Positions 34,806 through 44,240 of a stretch of 64,000 nt of DNA are shown one piece after another. Within the stretch, counting starts at the first letter, position 1. Each line of letters opens with the position of its first letter. The DNA lies in contig CBFIAU010000006.1 of NCBI GenBank assembly GCA_965660675.1, positions 1 through 64,000 on the forward strand. Direction: 5' to 3'. The position numbers were made by a program, and so were the translations under genes. The DNA is from UBA12202 sp002691725 (lineage in GTDB: Bacteria > Pseudomonadota > Alphaproteobacteria > Puniceispirillales > UBA1172). A model generated the notes under the pieces. It was not told where the DNA came from. It did no database searches and saw only the letters and a program-made list of their open reading frames with translations.

Positions 34806-35485
34806 AGCGAGGTTAGTAAAATTCCCCATTTCACATAATCAAACTGACCGGGGATATCAAACTGTTCCAGCGTTGCCATGACGGCAAAAATGACCCAGAG
34901 AACGGTGACAGGAAAAGATACCTTCCGCCAACGCTTTGTTCTAATCGGATGAATAAACTTTACTGGCAGAAACATGGTAATCGCCAAAATCACACAAATG
35001 ACAGTGATCGTCCAGAAATGCGGCTGAATAGCAAATAACACCAAAATCACCATATTCCAGCATGATGGGAATCCAGAAAACGATTTATCGGCGGTTTTCA
35101 TGCGTGTATCGGCAAAATAAAGTGAGCTGGCAAATGTGATGACAAGGGTGGTGAACCAGCCTGTCCAGCCTGATAGCAAGCCGCTTTGAAACAGCGCAAA
35201 TGCGGGGATGAAAACATAAGTCAGATAATCAATAATCAAATCTAGCAAGACGCCATCAATGCGTTTTGCATTATCAGTCACATCAAATCGCCGCGCTAAT
35301 GGGCCGTCAATCCCATCAACAATAAAGGCAATCATCAGCCAGAAAAACATCGCATCCCAGTCTGCTTTAGCCGCCTCAAGAATGGCTAACATGGCTAGAA
35401 TTGCACCTGTTGCGGTAAATAAATGCACACTATATGCGCGCAGAGTCGAGTTCAATGTATTCTCCAATGTCTTAGATGCAATCAT
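34739..35485 (-). CDS. pcs: Phosphatidylcholine synthase
   Basis: CDP-alcohol phosphotransferase condensing CDP-diacylglycerol with choline; an inner-membrane enzyme with about eight helices. The catalytic motif is DGIDGPLARRFDVTDNAKRI followed by DGVLLDLIIDYLTYVFIP, with DG-x2-DG-x2-AR and the later aspartates. VHLFTATGAILAMLAILEA at the N-terminus is typical of Pcs. 248 aa. It implies phosphatidylcholine in the membrane and use of exogenous choline, matching the amine/osmolyte theme elsewhere. Confidence 0.92.
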   Translation of the reverse strand: MIASKTLENTLNSTLRAYSVHLFTATGAILAMLAILEAAKADWDAMFFWLMIAFIVDGIDGPLARRFDVTDNAKRIDGVLLDLIIDYLTYVFIPAFALFQSGLLSGWTGWFTTLVITFASSLYFADTRMKTADKSFSGFPSCWNMVILVLFAIQPHFWTITVICVILAITMFLPVKFIHPIRTKRWRKVSFPVTVLWVIFAVMATLEQFDIPGQFDYVKWGILLTSLYMLFAGALQMLIPESHSAATS

Positions 35486-35536
35486 AAACGCAAAACATGT
35501 ATCAATGCAATCAAAGGCTTAATTGGTCTGGTTTCT

Positions 35537-36283
35537 TTATAAAATCTGACTCAGAAACTCTTTGGTTCTAGGGTCTTTCGCCTTACTAAAAAATGTCTTA
35601 GGCGGCCCATGTTCAACAATAACTCCATTATCAGTAAAATAGATATGATCGGCGACTTCTCGTGCAAATCCCATCTCATGCGTGACGAGAATACACGTCA
35701 TGCCTTCTTGCGCCAGGTCCTTGATTGTGACTAGCACCTCTTTCACGGTTTCGGGGTCAAGCGCCGCTGTCACCTCATCAAACAGCATAACATCAGGGTT
35801 CATGGCGAGCGAGCGCGCAATCGCCACACGCTGTTGCTGGCCGCCAGATAGCTCTCCTGGATAGGCATGCTCTTTGCCTTCCAGGCGAACCTTTTGCATT
35901 AATTCAAAGGCCCGTTTTTCTGATGCGGCGCGATCTTGTTTTAACACCATAGTCGGTGCCATGATGATATTTTCTAGTGCTGTTTTATGCGGAAATAAAT
36001 TATATTGCTGAAACACCATGCCAACCCGTTTGCGTAATTCTAACTTATCCAATTTAGGGTCAGTCAAATCAATGCCGCAGACATTAATCTCTCCGCCCTG
36101 GATATCATTCAGCGCGTTAATACAGCGAATAAGCGTCGATTTACCCGAACCAGAAGGGCCAATCACGCAAATGACTTCACCCTTTTTGACATCAAGGCTG
36201 ACGCCTTTCAAAACTTCGAGTTGGCCAAAGGATTTATGAACATCCCTAATCGATACAATCGTTTCTGCATTTTTTTTAAGCAT
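35537..36283 (-). CDS. Polar amino-acid ABC transporter, ATP-binding protein
   Basis: Cytoplasmic ATPase of a GlnQ/AapP-type importer. Walker A GPSGSGKSTLIRCINALN near residue 41, Q-loop QQYNLFPHKTALENI, signature LSGGQQQRVAIARSLA, Walker B VMLFDEVTAALDPETVKEV. 248 aa. Last gene of a four-gene minus-strand operon with two permeases and a binding protein. Confidence 0.95.
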   Translation of the reverse strand: MLKKNAETIVSIRDVHKSFGQLEVLKGVSLDVKKGEVICVIGPSGSGKSTLIRCINALNDIQGGEINVCGIDLTDPKLDKLELRKRVGMVFQQYNLFPHKTALENIIMAPTMVLKQDRAASEKRAFELMQKVRLEGKEHAYPGELSGGQQQRVAIARSLAMNPDVMLFDEVTAALDPETVKEVLVTIKDLAQEGMTCILVTHEMGFAREVADHIYFTDNGVIVEHGPPKTFFSKAKDPRTKEFLSQIL

Positions 36284-36295
36284 GACTAAATACCT

Positions 36296-37192
36296 CTATA
36301 TTTTCACCGAATAGCGGCGTTCTAGATGCATCGTAACCCGCGCAATAGGATAACAGTAGAGAAAGAATAACCCCAGCGCAAAACTATAAAAGGGAACAAG
36401 CAGTTCAGGGTGATTATCTTCAGATTCCATCGCTTGCCGCGATAATGTGATAATCTCCTCAACCCCAAGCAGTGAGCATAATGGTGTCGCCATCGTCAGA
36501 ATTGCATACCAATTCATCCATGGCGGGATCATGCGCTTAAAACATTGCGGCAGAATAATCCGCCATAAGATTTGTTGGCGCGTGAAGGCCAGACTTTCTG
36601 CCGCTTCCCATTGCGCGGTTGGCACCGATAGAACGGCGCCCCGGACAATCTCAGATATATTTGCCATGATTGGCAGGGATAGCCCAATGACGGCTTTTGT
36701 CCAATCAGGTATCATAATGATGACCCCGAAAATGGTGACCTCAAACGGGAAGGCAAGCAGCACAATAAACAACAGTACAAGCCAGGGTGAATTGCGGAAA
36801 AGTTGTGTAATGAACCAGCTAAATCGGCGAATGATACCCGTCTTTGAGATTTGCCCTAAGCCGAGAATTATGCCTAAAACCGTCCCAATGAGCATGGCAA
36901 AAAGGGATATGATAACATTAAACAGAAAGCCTGATTTTAACAGAAACGGCATCCATTTAATGAGCGCGGCAAAGGCATCTGTCATGGTGAAATTGCCCGC
37001 CGCATGACTGGCAAAAGGCCAAATCATCAGTGGCAGCATTAACACTAAGCCTGTCCAGGGCGGCATGTTGGCAAGCCATGCGCTCGTATTGAAGGCAACA
37101 GGTTGGCTGGGTGCAAATGGCTTTAAGACAGGTAAGTCTGTGCTGCCATTTTTGCCAATGCCGGGAATGGATGTTGAAAATCTACTGGCCAT
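36296..37192 (-). CDS. Polar amino-acid ABC transporter permease (AapM/GltL-type)
   Basis: Inner-membrane permease of 298 aa. The HisM/GlnP-type core has LFRNSPWLVLLFIVLLAFPF and the EAA loop region QWEAAESLAFTRQQILWRII followed by PQCFKRMIPPWMN. An extra N-terminal helix (about residues 45-62) is typical of AapM-like subunits. It overlaps the upstream permease gene by 11 bases and precedes the ATPase gene. Confidence 0.9.
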   Translation of the reverse strand: MASRFSTSIPGIGKNGSTDLPVLKPFAPSQPVAFNTSAWLANMPPWTGLVLMLPLMIWPFASHAAGNFTMTDAFAALIKWMPFLLKSGFLFNVIISLFAMLIGTVLGIILGLGQISKTGIIRRFSWFITQLFRNSPWLVLLFIVLLAFPFEVTIFGVIIMIPDWTKAVIGLSLPIMANISEIVRGAVLSVPTAQWEAAESLAFTRQQILWRIILPQCFKRMIPPWMNWYAILTMATPLCSLLGVEEIITLSRQAMESEDNHPELLVPFYSFALGLFFLYCYPIARVTMHLERRYSVKI

Positions 37193-37934
37193 AACCGGGA
37201 ATCCTTAATCTGTTTTCCCATGAATTCATGCTCATCACCAGAACCCCAACGAGCAGGATATACACAACAAATACCAACAGCATGGTAGGATATTGTGCCG
37301 ACGGATAATCATTCCAAATCGTCACCGATTGATAGAGCAATTCAGGGACGGCGATACCGTAGGCTTGGGTCGTTGTTTTGACCAGATTAATCAAATTGTT
37401 ATTGAGGGACGGTAATGAGACACGGATAGCCAGTGGAAATATCACATAGCGAAAGGTTTGCAGGCGCGAGAAGCCAAGCGATTCTGCGGCTTCTTTGGTG
37501 CTATCAGCAACCGCCTCAATACCGGCTCTGAATATCTCAACATTAAACGCACCAGCAAAAAACGACAGCGAAATGATCGCCCATCCGACATTCGATATGA
37601 TGGGAACCTCTAGCCAGCCATCAGGGCTGAATGTAGGCGTGAACTGGCCTAGCGCAAAATAGAAGAATAACAGCTGAACATAAGGTGGGGTGTTGCGAAA
37701 AAACTGGATATACCCCTGAACAAAGCCACGGATGAAGCGGTTGCTACTACCTTGTGCAAATGCCCCAACAATACCAATAACGACAGATAGAATAAGACAA
37801 TAAAATGACAGTTTAATGGTCATCCAAATGCCTGAAAGGATTTTTCCTTGTTGTACAGGTTCATACATCCAGATGAAATTCCATCTGGGGTAATCTTCAG
37901 CCATCTGGCGAAAAAAATCAGCTATAAAGTCCAT
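37182..37934 (-). CDS. Polar amino-acid ABC transporter permease
   Basis: Second permease subunit (250 aa). The characteristic FFRNTPPYVQLLFFYFALGQ, FRAGIEAVADSTKEAAESLG and FSRLQTFRYVIFPLAIRVSL (EAA loop) are present; about five transmembrane helices are expected. The gene follows the binding-protein gene after an intercistronic hairpin, a common way to make binding protein in excess. Confidence 0.92.
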   Translation of the reverse strand: MDFIADFFRQMAEDYPRWNFIWMYEPVQQGKILSGIWMTIKLSFYCLILSVVIGIVGAFAQGSSNRFIRGFVQGYIQFFRNTPPYVQLLFFYFALGQFTPTFSPDGWLEVPIISNVGWAIISLSFFAGAFNVEIFRAGIEAVADSTKEAAESLGFSRLQTFRYVIFPLAIRVSLPSLNNNLINLVKTTTQAYGIAVPELLYQSVTIWNDYPSAQYPTMLLVFVVYILLVGVLVMSMNSWENRLRIPGYGQ

Positions 37935-37945
37935 ATTACATACCA

Positions 37946-37975
37946 GAATCCCGTCATCGGTAAATGACGGGATTC
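37946..37975 (-). terminator. Intercistronic hairpin after the binding-protein gene
   Basis: GAATCCCGTCAT (37946-37957) and its perfect reverse complement (37964-37975) form a 12-bp stem with a 6-base loop, 20 bases beyond the binding-protein stop. No U-tract follows on the minus strand, so partial attenuation or mRNA 3'-end stabilisation is more likely than full termination. Confidence 0.65.
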
Positions 37976-37995
37976 CTTATTATTTGGTGATTTAT

Positions 37996-38829
37996 TTATT
38001 CAGCCAGCCAATCGTTGTACTGAGCGTTTTTATCAGCAAGGAATTGAGTTGCCTTGATGCCCCACTTTTCTTCAAGAGCGATCAATGCGCCATCCTGATG
38101 CCACTGATACTGCATACCAGCCATGAAACGTCCAAACACGCAATCCCGCTCACCACTTGGGACAGCCAGTGCCCATGGGTTGTCATCTTCGGAGTTTAGC
38201 GGCATTTCGAAGTCATCCCAGTTGCCAGAGCTAAGATCAGAGCCGATGGAGCTGTCATCATATACCCAAGCGATACATTTCTTGTCACGGAGAGCTTGTT
38301 TTGCTTCTGCGTTACCAGTAAATGCAATGACTTGTGCGCCATAGCGCTCTTCAACGATCTGGTTATAAAACGCCCCTTGCTTACCGCATACAGGCTTACC
38401 ACGAAGGTCTTCCCAGTTGGTTAGGCCAAGTGCCTTGGGTGACATAACATTTGTTCCAGATGTGTAGTAGTTAGGGCCGACGATACCAACAATCTCACGG
38501 CGGTCCTTACGGTCAGACATCGTTGCGATCATCAGGTCAATCTTACCCTGCTCAAGGAACTGCATCCGGTTGGATGACTGAACAGCAACAAGCTCAATAT
38601 CTACACCCATCTTAGCGGCAACATCATTGGCCATATCGATTTCCATGCCAACAATTTCACCATTTGAATCACGATAGCCCCACGGCTTGTAGTCAGCCTT
38701 AACGCCAACAACGATCTTGCCACGAGACATAACCTTGTTCCAAGTATCGTTTGTACATTCAGCAGAGGCCACAATTGGTGACATCGCAAAACTAGCGGCG
38801 ATAGCGCCAGCCATAATCTTCTTGATCAT
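37996..38829 (-). CDS. Amino-acid ABC transporter substrate-binding protein (SBP_bac_3)
   Basis: Start at ATG 38829, four bases after GGAGGA; the in-frame codon at 38841 is less likely. A signal peptide (MIKKIMAGAIAASFAMSPIV, cleavage after ASA) precedes a family 3 periplasmic binding protein: VGVKADYKPWGYRDSNGEIV, GMEIDMANDVAAKMGVDIEL, SNRMQFLEQGKIDLMIATMS, then a CGKQGAFYNQIVEE hinge. 277 aa. Substrate is uncertain; the divergent dimethylglycine/sarcosine dehydrogenase-like gene makes an amino acid or N-methylated amino acid reasonable. Confidence 0.92.
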   Translation of the reverse strand: MIKKIMAGAIAASFAMSPIVASAECTNDTWNKVMSRGKIVVGVKADYKPWGYRDSNGEIVGMEIDMANDVAAKMGVDIELVAVQSSNRMQFLEQGKIDLMIATMSDRKDRREIVGIVGPNYYTSGTNVMSPKALGLTNWEDLRGKPVCGKQGAFYNQIVEERYGAQVIAFTGNAEAKQALRDKKCIAWVYDDSSIGSDLSSGNWDDFEMPLNSEDDNPWALAVPSGERDCVFGRFMAGMQYQWHQDGALIALEEKWGIKATQFLADKNAQYNDWLAE

Positions 38830-39058
38830 AAAATCCTCCATTAAAAATAATATGCCATTACAACATGTATGACATCATATCATTCACAATATAACGACAA
38901 TGATCTATAATGTATTGGCTGAGATTATTTAGCAATATCTAAAAATGGTTTCATTAAAAAAATACATGTTCTGTCAGTTTTGAATTGCTAAATGATGGTT
39001 TTGTGATCATTAGTAAAGCATACATTAATCTAACGTACTTCTTTACCAGATTTTTCAT

Positions 39059-41500
39059 ATGTCAGATCACCTCCAAATCAGCAATCCTGATCATTCCAAG
39101 CTTCCATCTCATGCCGAAGTCGTTGTTATCGGCGGCGGCGTCATGGGATGTTCAACGCTCTATCATCTGACCAAAGACGGGGTTAGTGATTGCGTCCTTT
39201 TAGAGAGGAACAAACTGACCTCCGGGACGACATGGCATTCTGCAGCGCAGGTGCGAGCCTTACGCTCAACGCAGAATCTGACTAATTTGATCAAATATTC
39301 GATCTCGCTCTATCGCTCGCTTGAGCAAGAAACGGGACAGCAGGTTGGCTGGATCAATAAAGGCTCATTATCAATCGCCACCAATCCAGATCGCCTGACC
39401 CATATTCGGCGGCAAGAAGCGCTAGCTCGGCTTTATGGCGTGGAGGCAAGCTCCGTTTCTGCCGATGAGGCGCTTGAGCGCTGGCCGCTGATGAATGTTG
39501 ATGATGTCATAGGCGCGGTCTGGTCACCTGATGATGGCCGTGTCAGCCCATCAGACCTGTGTGCGGCCTTAACCAAAGCAGCACGCCAACGAGGCGGCAG
39601 CATTTTTGAAGATACAAGCGTCATTGGGATTATTACCGAAGGCAATAAAATAAAAGGCGTTGAGACCACTCGCGGCACTATTCAGACCAATAAAGTTGCG
39701 ATCTGTACAGGCTTATGGAGCAAGCAAGCGGCAGCCATGGCTGGTGTTGATATTCCGGTTTGGCCGTGTGAGCATTTCTATTTATTAACGCGGCCACTTG
39801 AGGGCATTTCTGGCAATATGCCAACATTATCTGATCATGACGGGCATTTATATATCAGGGATGATTCTGGCGGTTTGCTAGTCGGTTGTTTTGAGCCTAT
39901 GGGCAAGTCGATTGACCCTGACAGGCTGGGGACGGATTTTGCCTTTCAGCTTTTGCCCGAGGACTGGGATCATTTTGAACCTATGCTGCAAAACGCCTTG
40001 CACCGATTGCCGGTGCTTGAGAAGGCTGAGGTCAGGATGTTGCTTAATGGCCCTGAAAGTTTCACCCCTGATGGCAGTTTTTTGTTAGGCGAGTCAGCAG
40101 AAACACAAGGTCTTTATCTGGGATGTGGGATGAACTCTGTCGGGGTGGCGACAGGCGGCGGTGCGGGCTGGGCTTTAGCGCATGATATTATTCATGGTGC
40201 GCCGCCAATGGATTTGCATGAGGCAGACCCTAAACGCTTTGATCCGGCATGGTCAGATATCGCGGCGTTATCGGAACGTGTGCCAGAAGTTCTGGGCAAA
40301 CATTATGAGATTACTTATCCGGGGCGGCAATGGCAGACGGCGCGGCATTTGCGTAAATTGCCATTGCATGATGAATGGCAAGCGCAAGATGCCTGTTTCG
40401 GGCAGGCTTATGGCTATGAAAGGCCACTTTATTTTGATGCTCACTCAGCCCCGAAAATGGGCTTTGGCAAGCCTGATTGGTTTGATCAAACTGGCCGTGA
40501 GGTCAAGCATGTGACGGATGCTGCGGGTGTTACTGATCTGTCTGGTTTTGGCAAGATTGATCTCAAAGGCGCTGATGCTCTGATGGCTCTGCAATGGATT
40601 GCCAGCAACCAGATGGATCGCCCTGTTGAGTCAATTATTTACACGCTGATGCTGAATGATAAAGGCGGGATCATGAGCGATTTAACCGTCTTCAGGCTAG
40701 CTGATGATCATTTCCGTCTTTATGTTGGAACAGCGGCGCTGAAACGCGATCTGGCATGGATCAAACAGCAGTTGAAAGCCGCCTGGAAGGTGACGGTTGA
40801 GGATGTCACAGAGACGCTCGCAACCTTGGGGCTAATGGGACAGGATGCCAATAGAATAGCCGATGCGTTAGGGGCAAGCTGGATGCGTGATATCAAATAC
40901 TTTCGCCATGCTGAGGGCAGCTGCGGCGGCGTTGCTGTAACCGCTGGCCGCTTATCCTATGTCGGGGCGTCAGGGTGGGAGATCACCTGTCACCGTGATG
41001 ATGCAAAAACGCTGTATCAGGCGATGCAAGCCGAGGGCGTTAAGCCAGTCGGGGCATTTGCACAATCATCAATGCGGATTGAAAAACGCTTTTTATCTTA
41101 TGGGCATGATATTGATACCGATAACATTCCCGAAGAACTGGGGTTAATGTTTGCGGTTGATCTGAACACTCCATGCCTGGGCCATGACGCTATGTTAGCC
41201 AGACAACATGATCAGCCAAAGAAAAAACTAGTCTCCATCATACTGGATGACAGTGATGTCTACCCAATAGGAAATGAGCCGGTTGTTGATGGCAAGGGTC
41301 AGATTATCGGCAAGACATCTTCTGCCAGTTATGGTTATCGGATTGGTGCCCCGGTTGCCTTAGCCTTGGTTGATACCGACTATGCTGTTGCTGGCGGTCA
41401 GGTGAATGTTGATATTGCAGGAACGCTCGCAAGTGGTAAAGTAAAGCTAAACCCTGCTTATGATCCAGATGGAAACCAGATGCGGCAAGTGCCAGCATAG
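39059..41500 (+). CDS. Dimethylglycine/sarcosine dehydrogenase-like FAD-GcvT fusion
   Basis: Large flavoprotein of 813 aa. N-terminal FAD oxidase domain: EVVVIGGGVMGCSTLYHL near residue 21 and LTSGTTWHSAAQVRAL, where the histidine next to tryptophan is the usual FAD attachment site of dimethylglycine and sarcosine dehydrogenases. The C-terminal half is a GcvT/aminomethyltransferase fold (about 430-800; GVTDLSGFGKIDLKG, GRLSYVGASGWEITCH, IEKRFLSYGHDIDTDNIPEE) that would pass formaldehyde to tetrahydrofolate. This fits breakdown of betaine-derived methylated amino acids. Divergent from the ABC operon. Confidence 0.88.
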   Translation: MSDHLQISNPDHSKLPSHAEVVVIGGGVMGCSTLYHLTKDGVSDCVLLERNKLTSGTTWHSAAQVRALRSTQNLTNLIKYSISLYRSLEQETGQQVGWINKGSLSIATNPDRLTHIRRQEALARLYGVEASSVSADEALERWPLMNVDDVIGAVWSPDDGRVSPSDLCAALTKAARQRGGSIFEDTSVIGIITEGNKIKGVETTRGTIQTNKVAICTGLWSKQAAAMAGVDIPVWPCEHFYLLTRPLEGISGNMPTLSDHDGHLYIRDDSGGLLVGCFEPMGKSIDPDRLGTDFAFQLLPEDWDHFEPMLQNALHRLPVLEKAEVRMLLNGPESFTPDGSFLLGESAETQGLYLGCGMNSVGVATGGGAGWALAHDIIHGAPPMDLHEADPKRFDPAWSDIAALSERVPEVLGKHYEITYPGRQWQTARHLRKLPLHDEWQAQDACFGQAYGYERPLYFDAHSAPKMGFGKPDWFDQTGREVKHVTDAAGVTDLSGFGKIDLKGADALMALQWIASNQMDRPVESIIYTLMLNDKGGIMSDLTVFRLADDHFRLYVGTAALKRDLAWIKQQLKAAWKVTVEDVTETLATLGLMGQDANRIADALGASWMRDIKYFRHAEGSCGGVAVTAGRLSYVGASGWEITCHRDDAKTLYQAMQAEGVKPVGAFAQSSMRIEKRFLSYGHDIDTDNIPEELGLMFAVDLNTPCLGHDAMLARQHDQPKKKLVSIILDDSDVYPIGNEPVVDGKGQIIGKTSSASYGYRIGAPVALALVDTDYAVAGGQVNVDIAGTLASGKVKLNPAYDPDGNQMRQVPA

Positions 41501-41518
41501 CAAATCTTGAGGCGAATT

Positions 41519-42841
41519 ATGTCACATGTCTTTGGCCGTAATGCGAGAACAGACCTGCCAGTCGCGGTGTCAGGTGAGGGGTGTTATCTGATTGACCGCG
41601 ATGGTAAACGCTATCTCGATGGTTCAGGCGGTGCTGCTGTATCTTGTCTTGGGCATAGCAATGATGAGGTTAAAGAGGCGATTAAACAACAGCTAGATGC
41701 CCTAGCCTTTGCTCATACTGGTTTTTTCACATCAGAACCTGCCGAAGCGTTAGCTGATAAACTGATCAAACACGCGCCTGAAGGGCTTGATCGTGTCTAT
41801 TTTGTCTCTGGCGGCTCGGAGGCTGTGGAAGCGGCGATTAAGCTGGCCCGGCAATATCATGTTGAACGCGGCGAAGATGAACGCGATATTCTGATTGCTC
41901 GCCGGCAAAGCTATCATGGCAATACGTTAGGGGCATTGGCGGCTAGCGGCAATCTGTGGCGGCGGCAAATGTTTAATCCTATTTTGGTGGAAACGCGGCA
42001 TATCGCGCCATGTTATGCGTGGCGTGATCAGCGCCTGGATGAGACAGCATTTGCTTATGGGCAAAGAGTTGCCAATGAACTTGAGGCGGAGATTCTGGCG
42101 CTGGGGCCCGATAAGGTGATGGGTTTTATTGCCGAGCCGGTGGTTGGGGCAACCTTGGGTGCTGTGCCAGCCGTAAAAGGATATTTTGAGCGCATTAGAG
42201 AGATTTGTGATCAATATGGTGTGCTTTTGATCCTCGATGAAGTCATGTGTGGGATGGGGAGAACAGGGCATATTTATGCCTGTGCCGAGGACAGCGTCAG
42301 CCCTGATATCCTGACGATTGCAAAAGGTCTGGGGGCTGGATATCAACCTATTGGTGCGATGTTAGCGAGCCGCAAGATATATGATACGATTGCCAAAGGC
42401 AGCGGGTTTTTTCAGCATGGGCATACATATTTAGGGCATCCTGTTGCTACCGCAGGCGCGAGCAAGGTGTTTGATATCATTTCAAGTGAAAGCATGATGG
42501 AACAAGTCCGCGCCAAAGGAGCGCAGCTCATAGCAGCCCTGACTGATCGATTTGGCCAGCATCCGCATATTGGTGATATCAGGGGCAGGGGATTGTTTTT
42601 GGGATTAGAGTTTGTTGCCGATAGAGAGACCAAGAAACCTTTTGATCCGCAAAAAGCTATCCATAAGCATTTCAAAGCAGCGGCATTTGAGGCTGGATTA
42701 ATCTGTTATCCGATGGGTGGAACCATTGACGGTCAGCATGGCGATCATGTTTTACTGGCACCGCCATTTATTATTAATGATAGTCAAATTAATGAATGTG
42801 TTGATAAGATTGATATTGCCTTAACAAAAGTAATGCAATAA
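41519..42841 (+). CDS. Class III PLP aminotransferase
   Basis: Start placed at ATG 41519 behind GAGG; an in-frame TTG at 41507 is less likely. The 440-residue protein has omega-aminotransferase features: GCYLIDRDGKRYLDGSGGAA, YFVSGGSEAVEAAIKLARQY near residue 95, LLILDEVMCGMGRTG near residue 235 and the PLP lysine in LTIAKGLGAGYQPIGAML near residue 270. Family members transfer amino groups from beta-alanine, taurine, ornithine or diamines to pyruvate or 2-oxoglutarate. It probably works with the adjacent dehydrogenase gene (18-base gap). Confidence 0.9.
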   Translation: MSHVFGRNARTDLPVAVSGEGCYLIDRDGKRYLDGSGGAAVSCLGHSNDEVKEAIKQQLDALAFAHTGFFTSEPAEALADKLIKHAPEGLDRVYFVSGGSEAVEAAIKLARQYHVERGEDERDILIARRQSYHGNTLGALAASGNLWRRQMFNPILVETRHIAPCYAWRDQRLDETAFAYGQRVANELEAEILALGPDKVMGFIAEPVVGATLGAVPAVKGYFERIREICDQYGVLLILDEVMCGMGRTGHIYACAEDSVSPDILTIAKGLGAGYQPIGAMLASRKIYDTIAKGSGFFQHGHTYLGHPVATAGASKVFDIISSESMMEQVRAKGAQLIAALTDRFGQHPHIGDIRGRGLFLGLEFVADRETKKPFDPQKAIHKHFKAAAFEAGLICYPMGGTIDGQHGDHVLLAPPFIINDSQINECVDKIDIALTKVMQ

Positions 42842-42968
42842 TTTCAAGTTATTATGAAGTGTTATTAAAGTCAAAGTTAAGATATATTTTTACCCTGATT
42901 CTAGCCAAGTTTTGCTTTTCTGCTGGTCATGCAGTCGCTATGATAAAGGGATATAGGGTTGATGTGAT

Positions 42969-44156
42969 ATGAAATCATTTGAAAAACCATTTACGCAGCA
43001 GGAAAGCATCCCTGAGGATGGCATTGCTCGCGCTGTGGAGATTATGCGGACGGGGCGATTGCACCGATATAATCTTGCCGAAGGTGAGCTATCCGAAGCC
43101 AGTTTACTGGAAAAGGAATTCGCTGAATGGCAGGGCAGTGATTACTGTGTTGCCTGCACATCAGGCGGATATGCCATTGCCCTGGCCTTGCGCTTGGTTG
43201 GCGTCAAACCTGGGGATCATGTTCTTGCTAATGCTTATACACTAGCGCCAGTTCCGGGGGCTATCCAAAATGTTGGCGCTGAGCCGGCCTTTATCGAAAT
43301 AGATGAAAATTATCATATTGATATCGCCGATTTTGAAGCTAAAGCCAAATCATCTCATGCCAGCGTTCTATTATTGTCTCATATGCGTGGCCATATTGCC
43401 GATATGAACGCCATTTTAGATATCTGTCAGCGTTATGACATCACCTTAGTTGAGGATTGCGCGCATACGATGGGCGCAAAATGGCAGGGGATCAGATCAG
43501 GTAATTTTGGCAAGGTCGCGGCTTTTTCAACGCAAACATACAAGCATATGAACTCTGGTGAAGGTGGCTTTCTGACGACTAACGATCCTGATATCGCGGC
43601 GCGTGCGGTGATCTCATCAGGGTCTTATATGCTTTATGAACGTCATGGCGCGATACCAGAGCAGGCGCATTTTGATGCTGTAAAATATGCCTCCCCTAAT
43701 TATTCAGGACGTATGGATCATTTGCGTGCCGCCTTATTGCGGTCTCAAATGCCCTTGCTTGAAGACAACATCCGGCGCTGGAATATGCTTTATGATGATC
43801 TGCATCGTCGCATCAAAGCTATTCATGGCATAACCATTCCTGATCGTAAGCAAGAGGAGGCTTATGTCGGCTCATCTATTCAATTTCGCCTCGATGATAT
43901 TGAGACATCGGACGTTCCTTGCCTCCTTAAACGCCTTGCCTCAAGAGGGGTGGAATTAAAATGGTTTGGTGATAATGAACCAAAAGCATTTACCAGCCGT
44001 TATGATAGCTGGCGCTATATCAAAGACATGCCGCATCTGCCGAAAACTCTAAAGGTGTTGGATAAGACGGTTGATATGCGGATACCGCTAACCTTCAATT
44101 TGGATGACACGGCTTTGCTGGCTGATATTCTGGATGAGGAAATGACAAGTTATTGA
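42969..44156 (+). CDS. DegT/DnrJ/EryC1/StrS-family aminotransferase
   Basis: Fold-type I PLP enzyme of 395 aa. Key stretches are YCVACTSGGYAIALALRLVG near residue 60, HMRGHIADMNAILDICQRYD, VEDCAHTMGAKWQGIRSGNF and the PLP lysine in FSTQTYKHMNSGEGGFLTTN near residue 195. Most relatives make amino sugars, but there is no sugar-biosynthesis gene nearby and the setting here is catabolic, next to an FMN hydroxyacid dehydrogenase. The specific substrate is unknown. Confidence 0.85.
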   Translation: MKSFEKPFTQQESIPEDGIARAVEIMRTGRLHRYNLAEGELSEASLLEKEFAEWQGSDYCVACTSGGYAIALALRLVGVKPGDHVLANAYTLAPVPGAIQNVGAEPAFIEIDENYHIDIADFEAKAKSSHASVLLLSHMRGHIADMNAILDICQRYDITLVEDCAHTMGAKWQGIRSGNFGKVAAFSTQTYKHMNSGEGGFLTTNDPDIAARAVISSGSYMLYERHGAIPEQAHFDAVKYASPNYSGRMDHLRAALLRSQMPLLEDNIRRWNMLYDDLHRRIKAIHGITIPDRKQEEAYVGSSIQFRLDDIETSDVPCLLKRLASRGVELKWFGDNEPKAFTSRYDSWRYIKDMPHLPKTLKVLDKTVDMRIPLTFNLDDTALLADILDEEMTSY

Positions 44157-44165
44157 AAACACTAA

Positions 44166-44217
44166 GTTTTATTGACCAAGAGCTTAATGACCAAGAGTTT
44201 TATTGACCAATTGCTTA
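44166..44217. repeat. Imperfect 21-bp direct repeat, 31-bp period
   Basis: The blocks at 44166-44186 and 44197-44217 match at all but two positions (both of the form GTTTTATTGACCAA..GCTTA), with a partial ATGACCAAGAG copy between them, in the spacer before the hydroxyacid dehydrogenase gene. It looks like a local tandem duplication; an operator role is possible. Confidence 0.6.
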
Positions 44218-44240
44218 AAACCTAAGAAAGTTATCCGCGC

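Noticed and set aside
42979..43245. Alternative-frame ORFs inside aminotransferase, alaS and permease genes.
   Set aside because: They lie wholly within strongly recognisable genes and show no domain or start signal.
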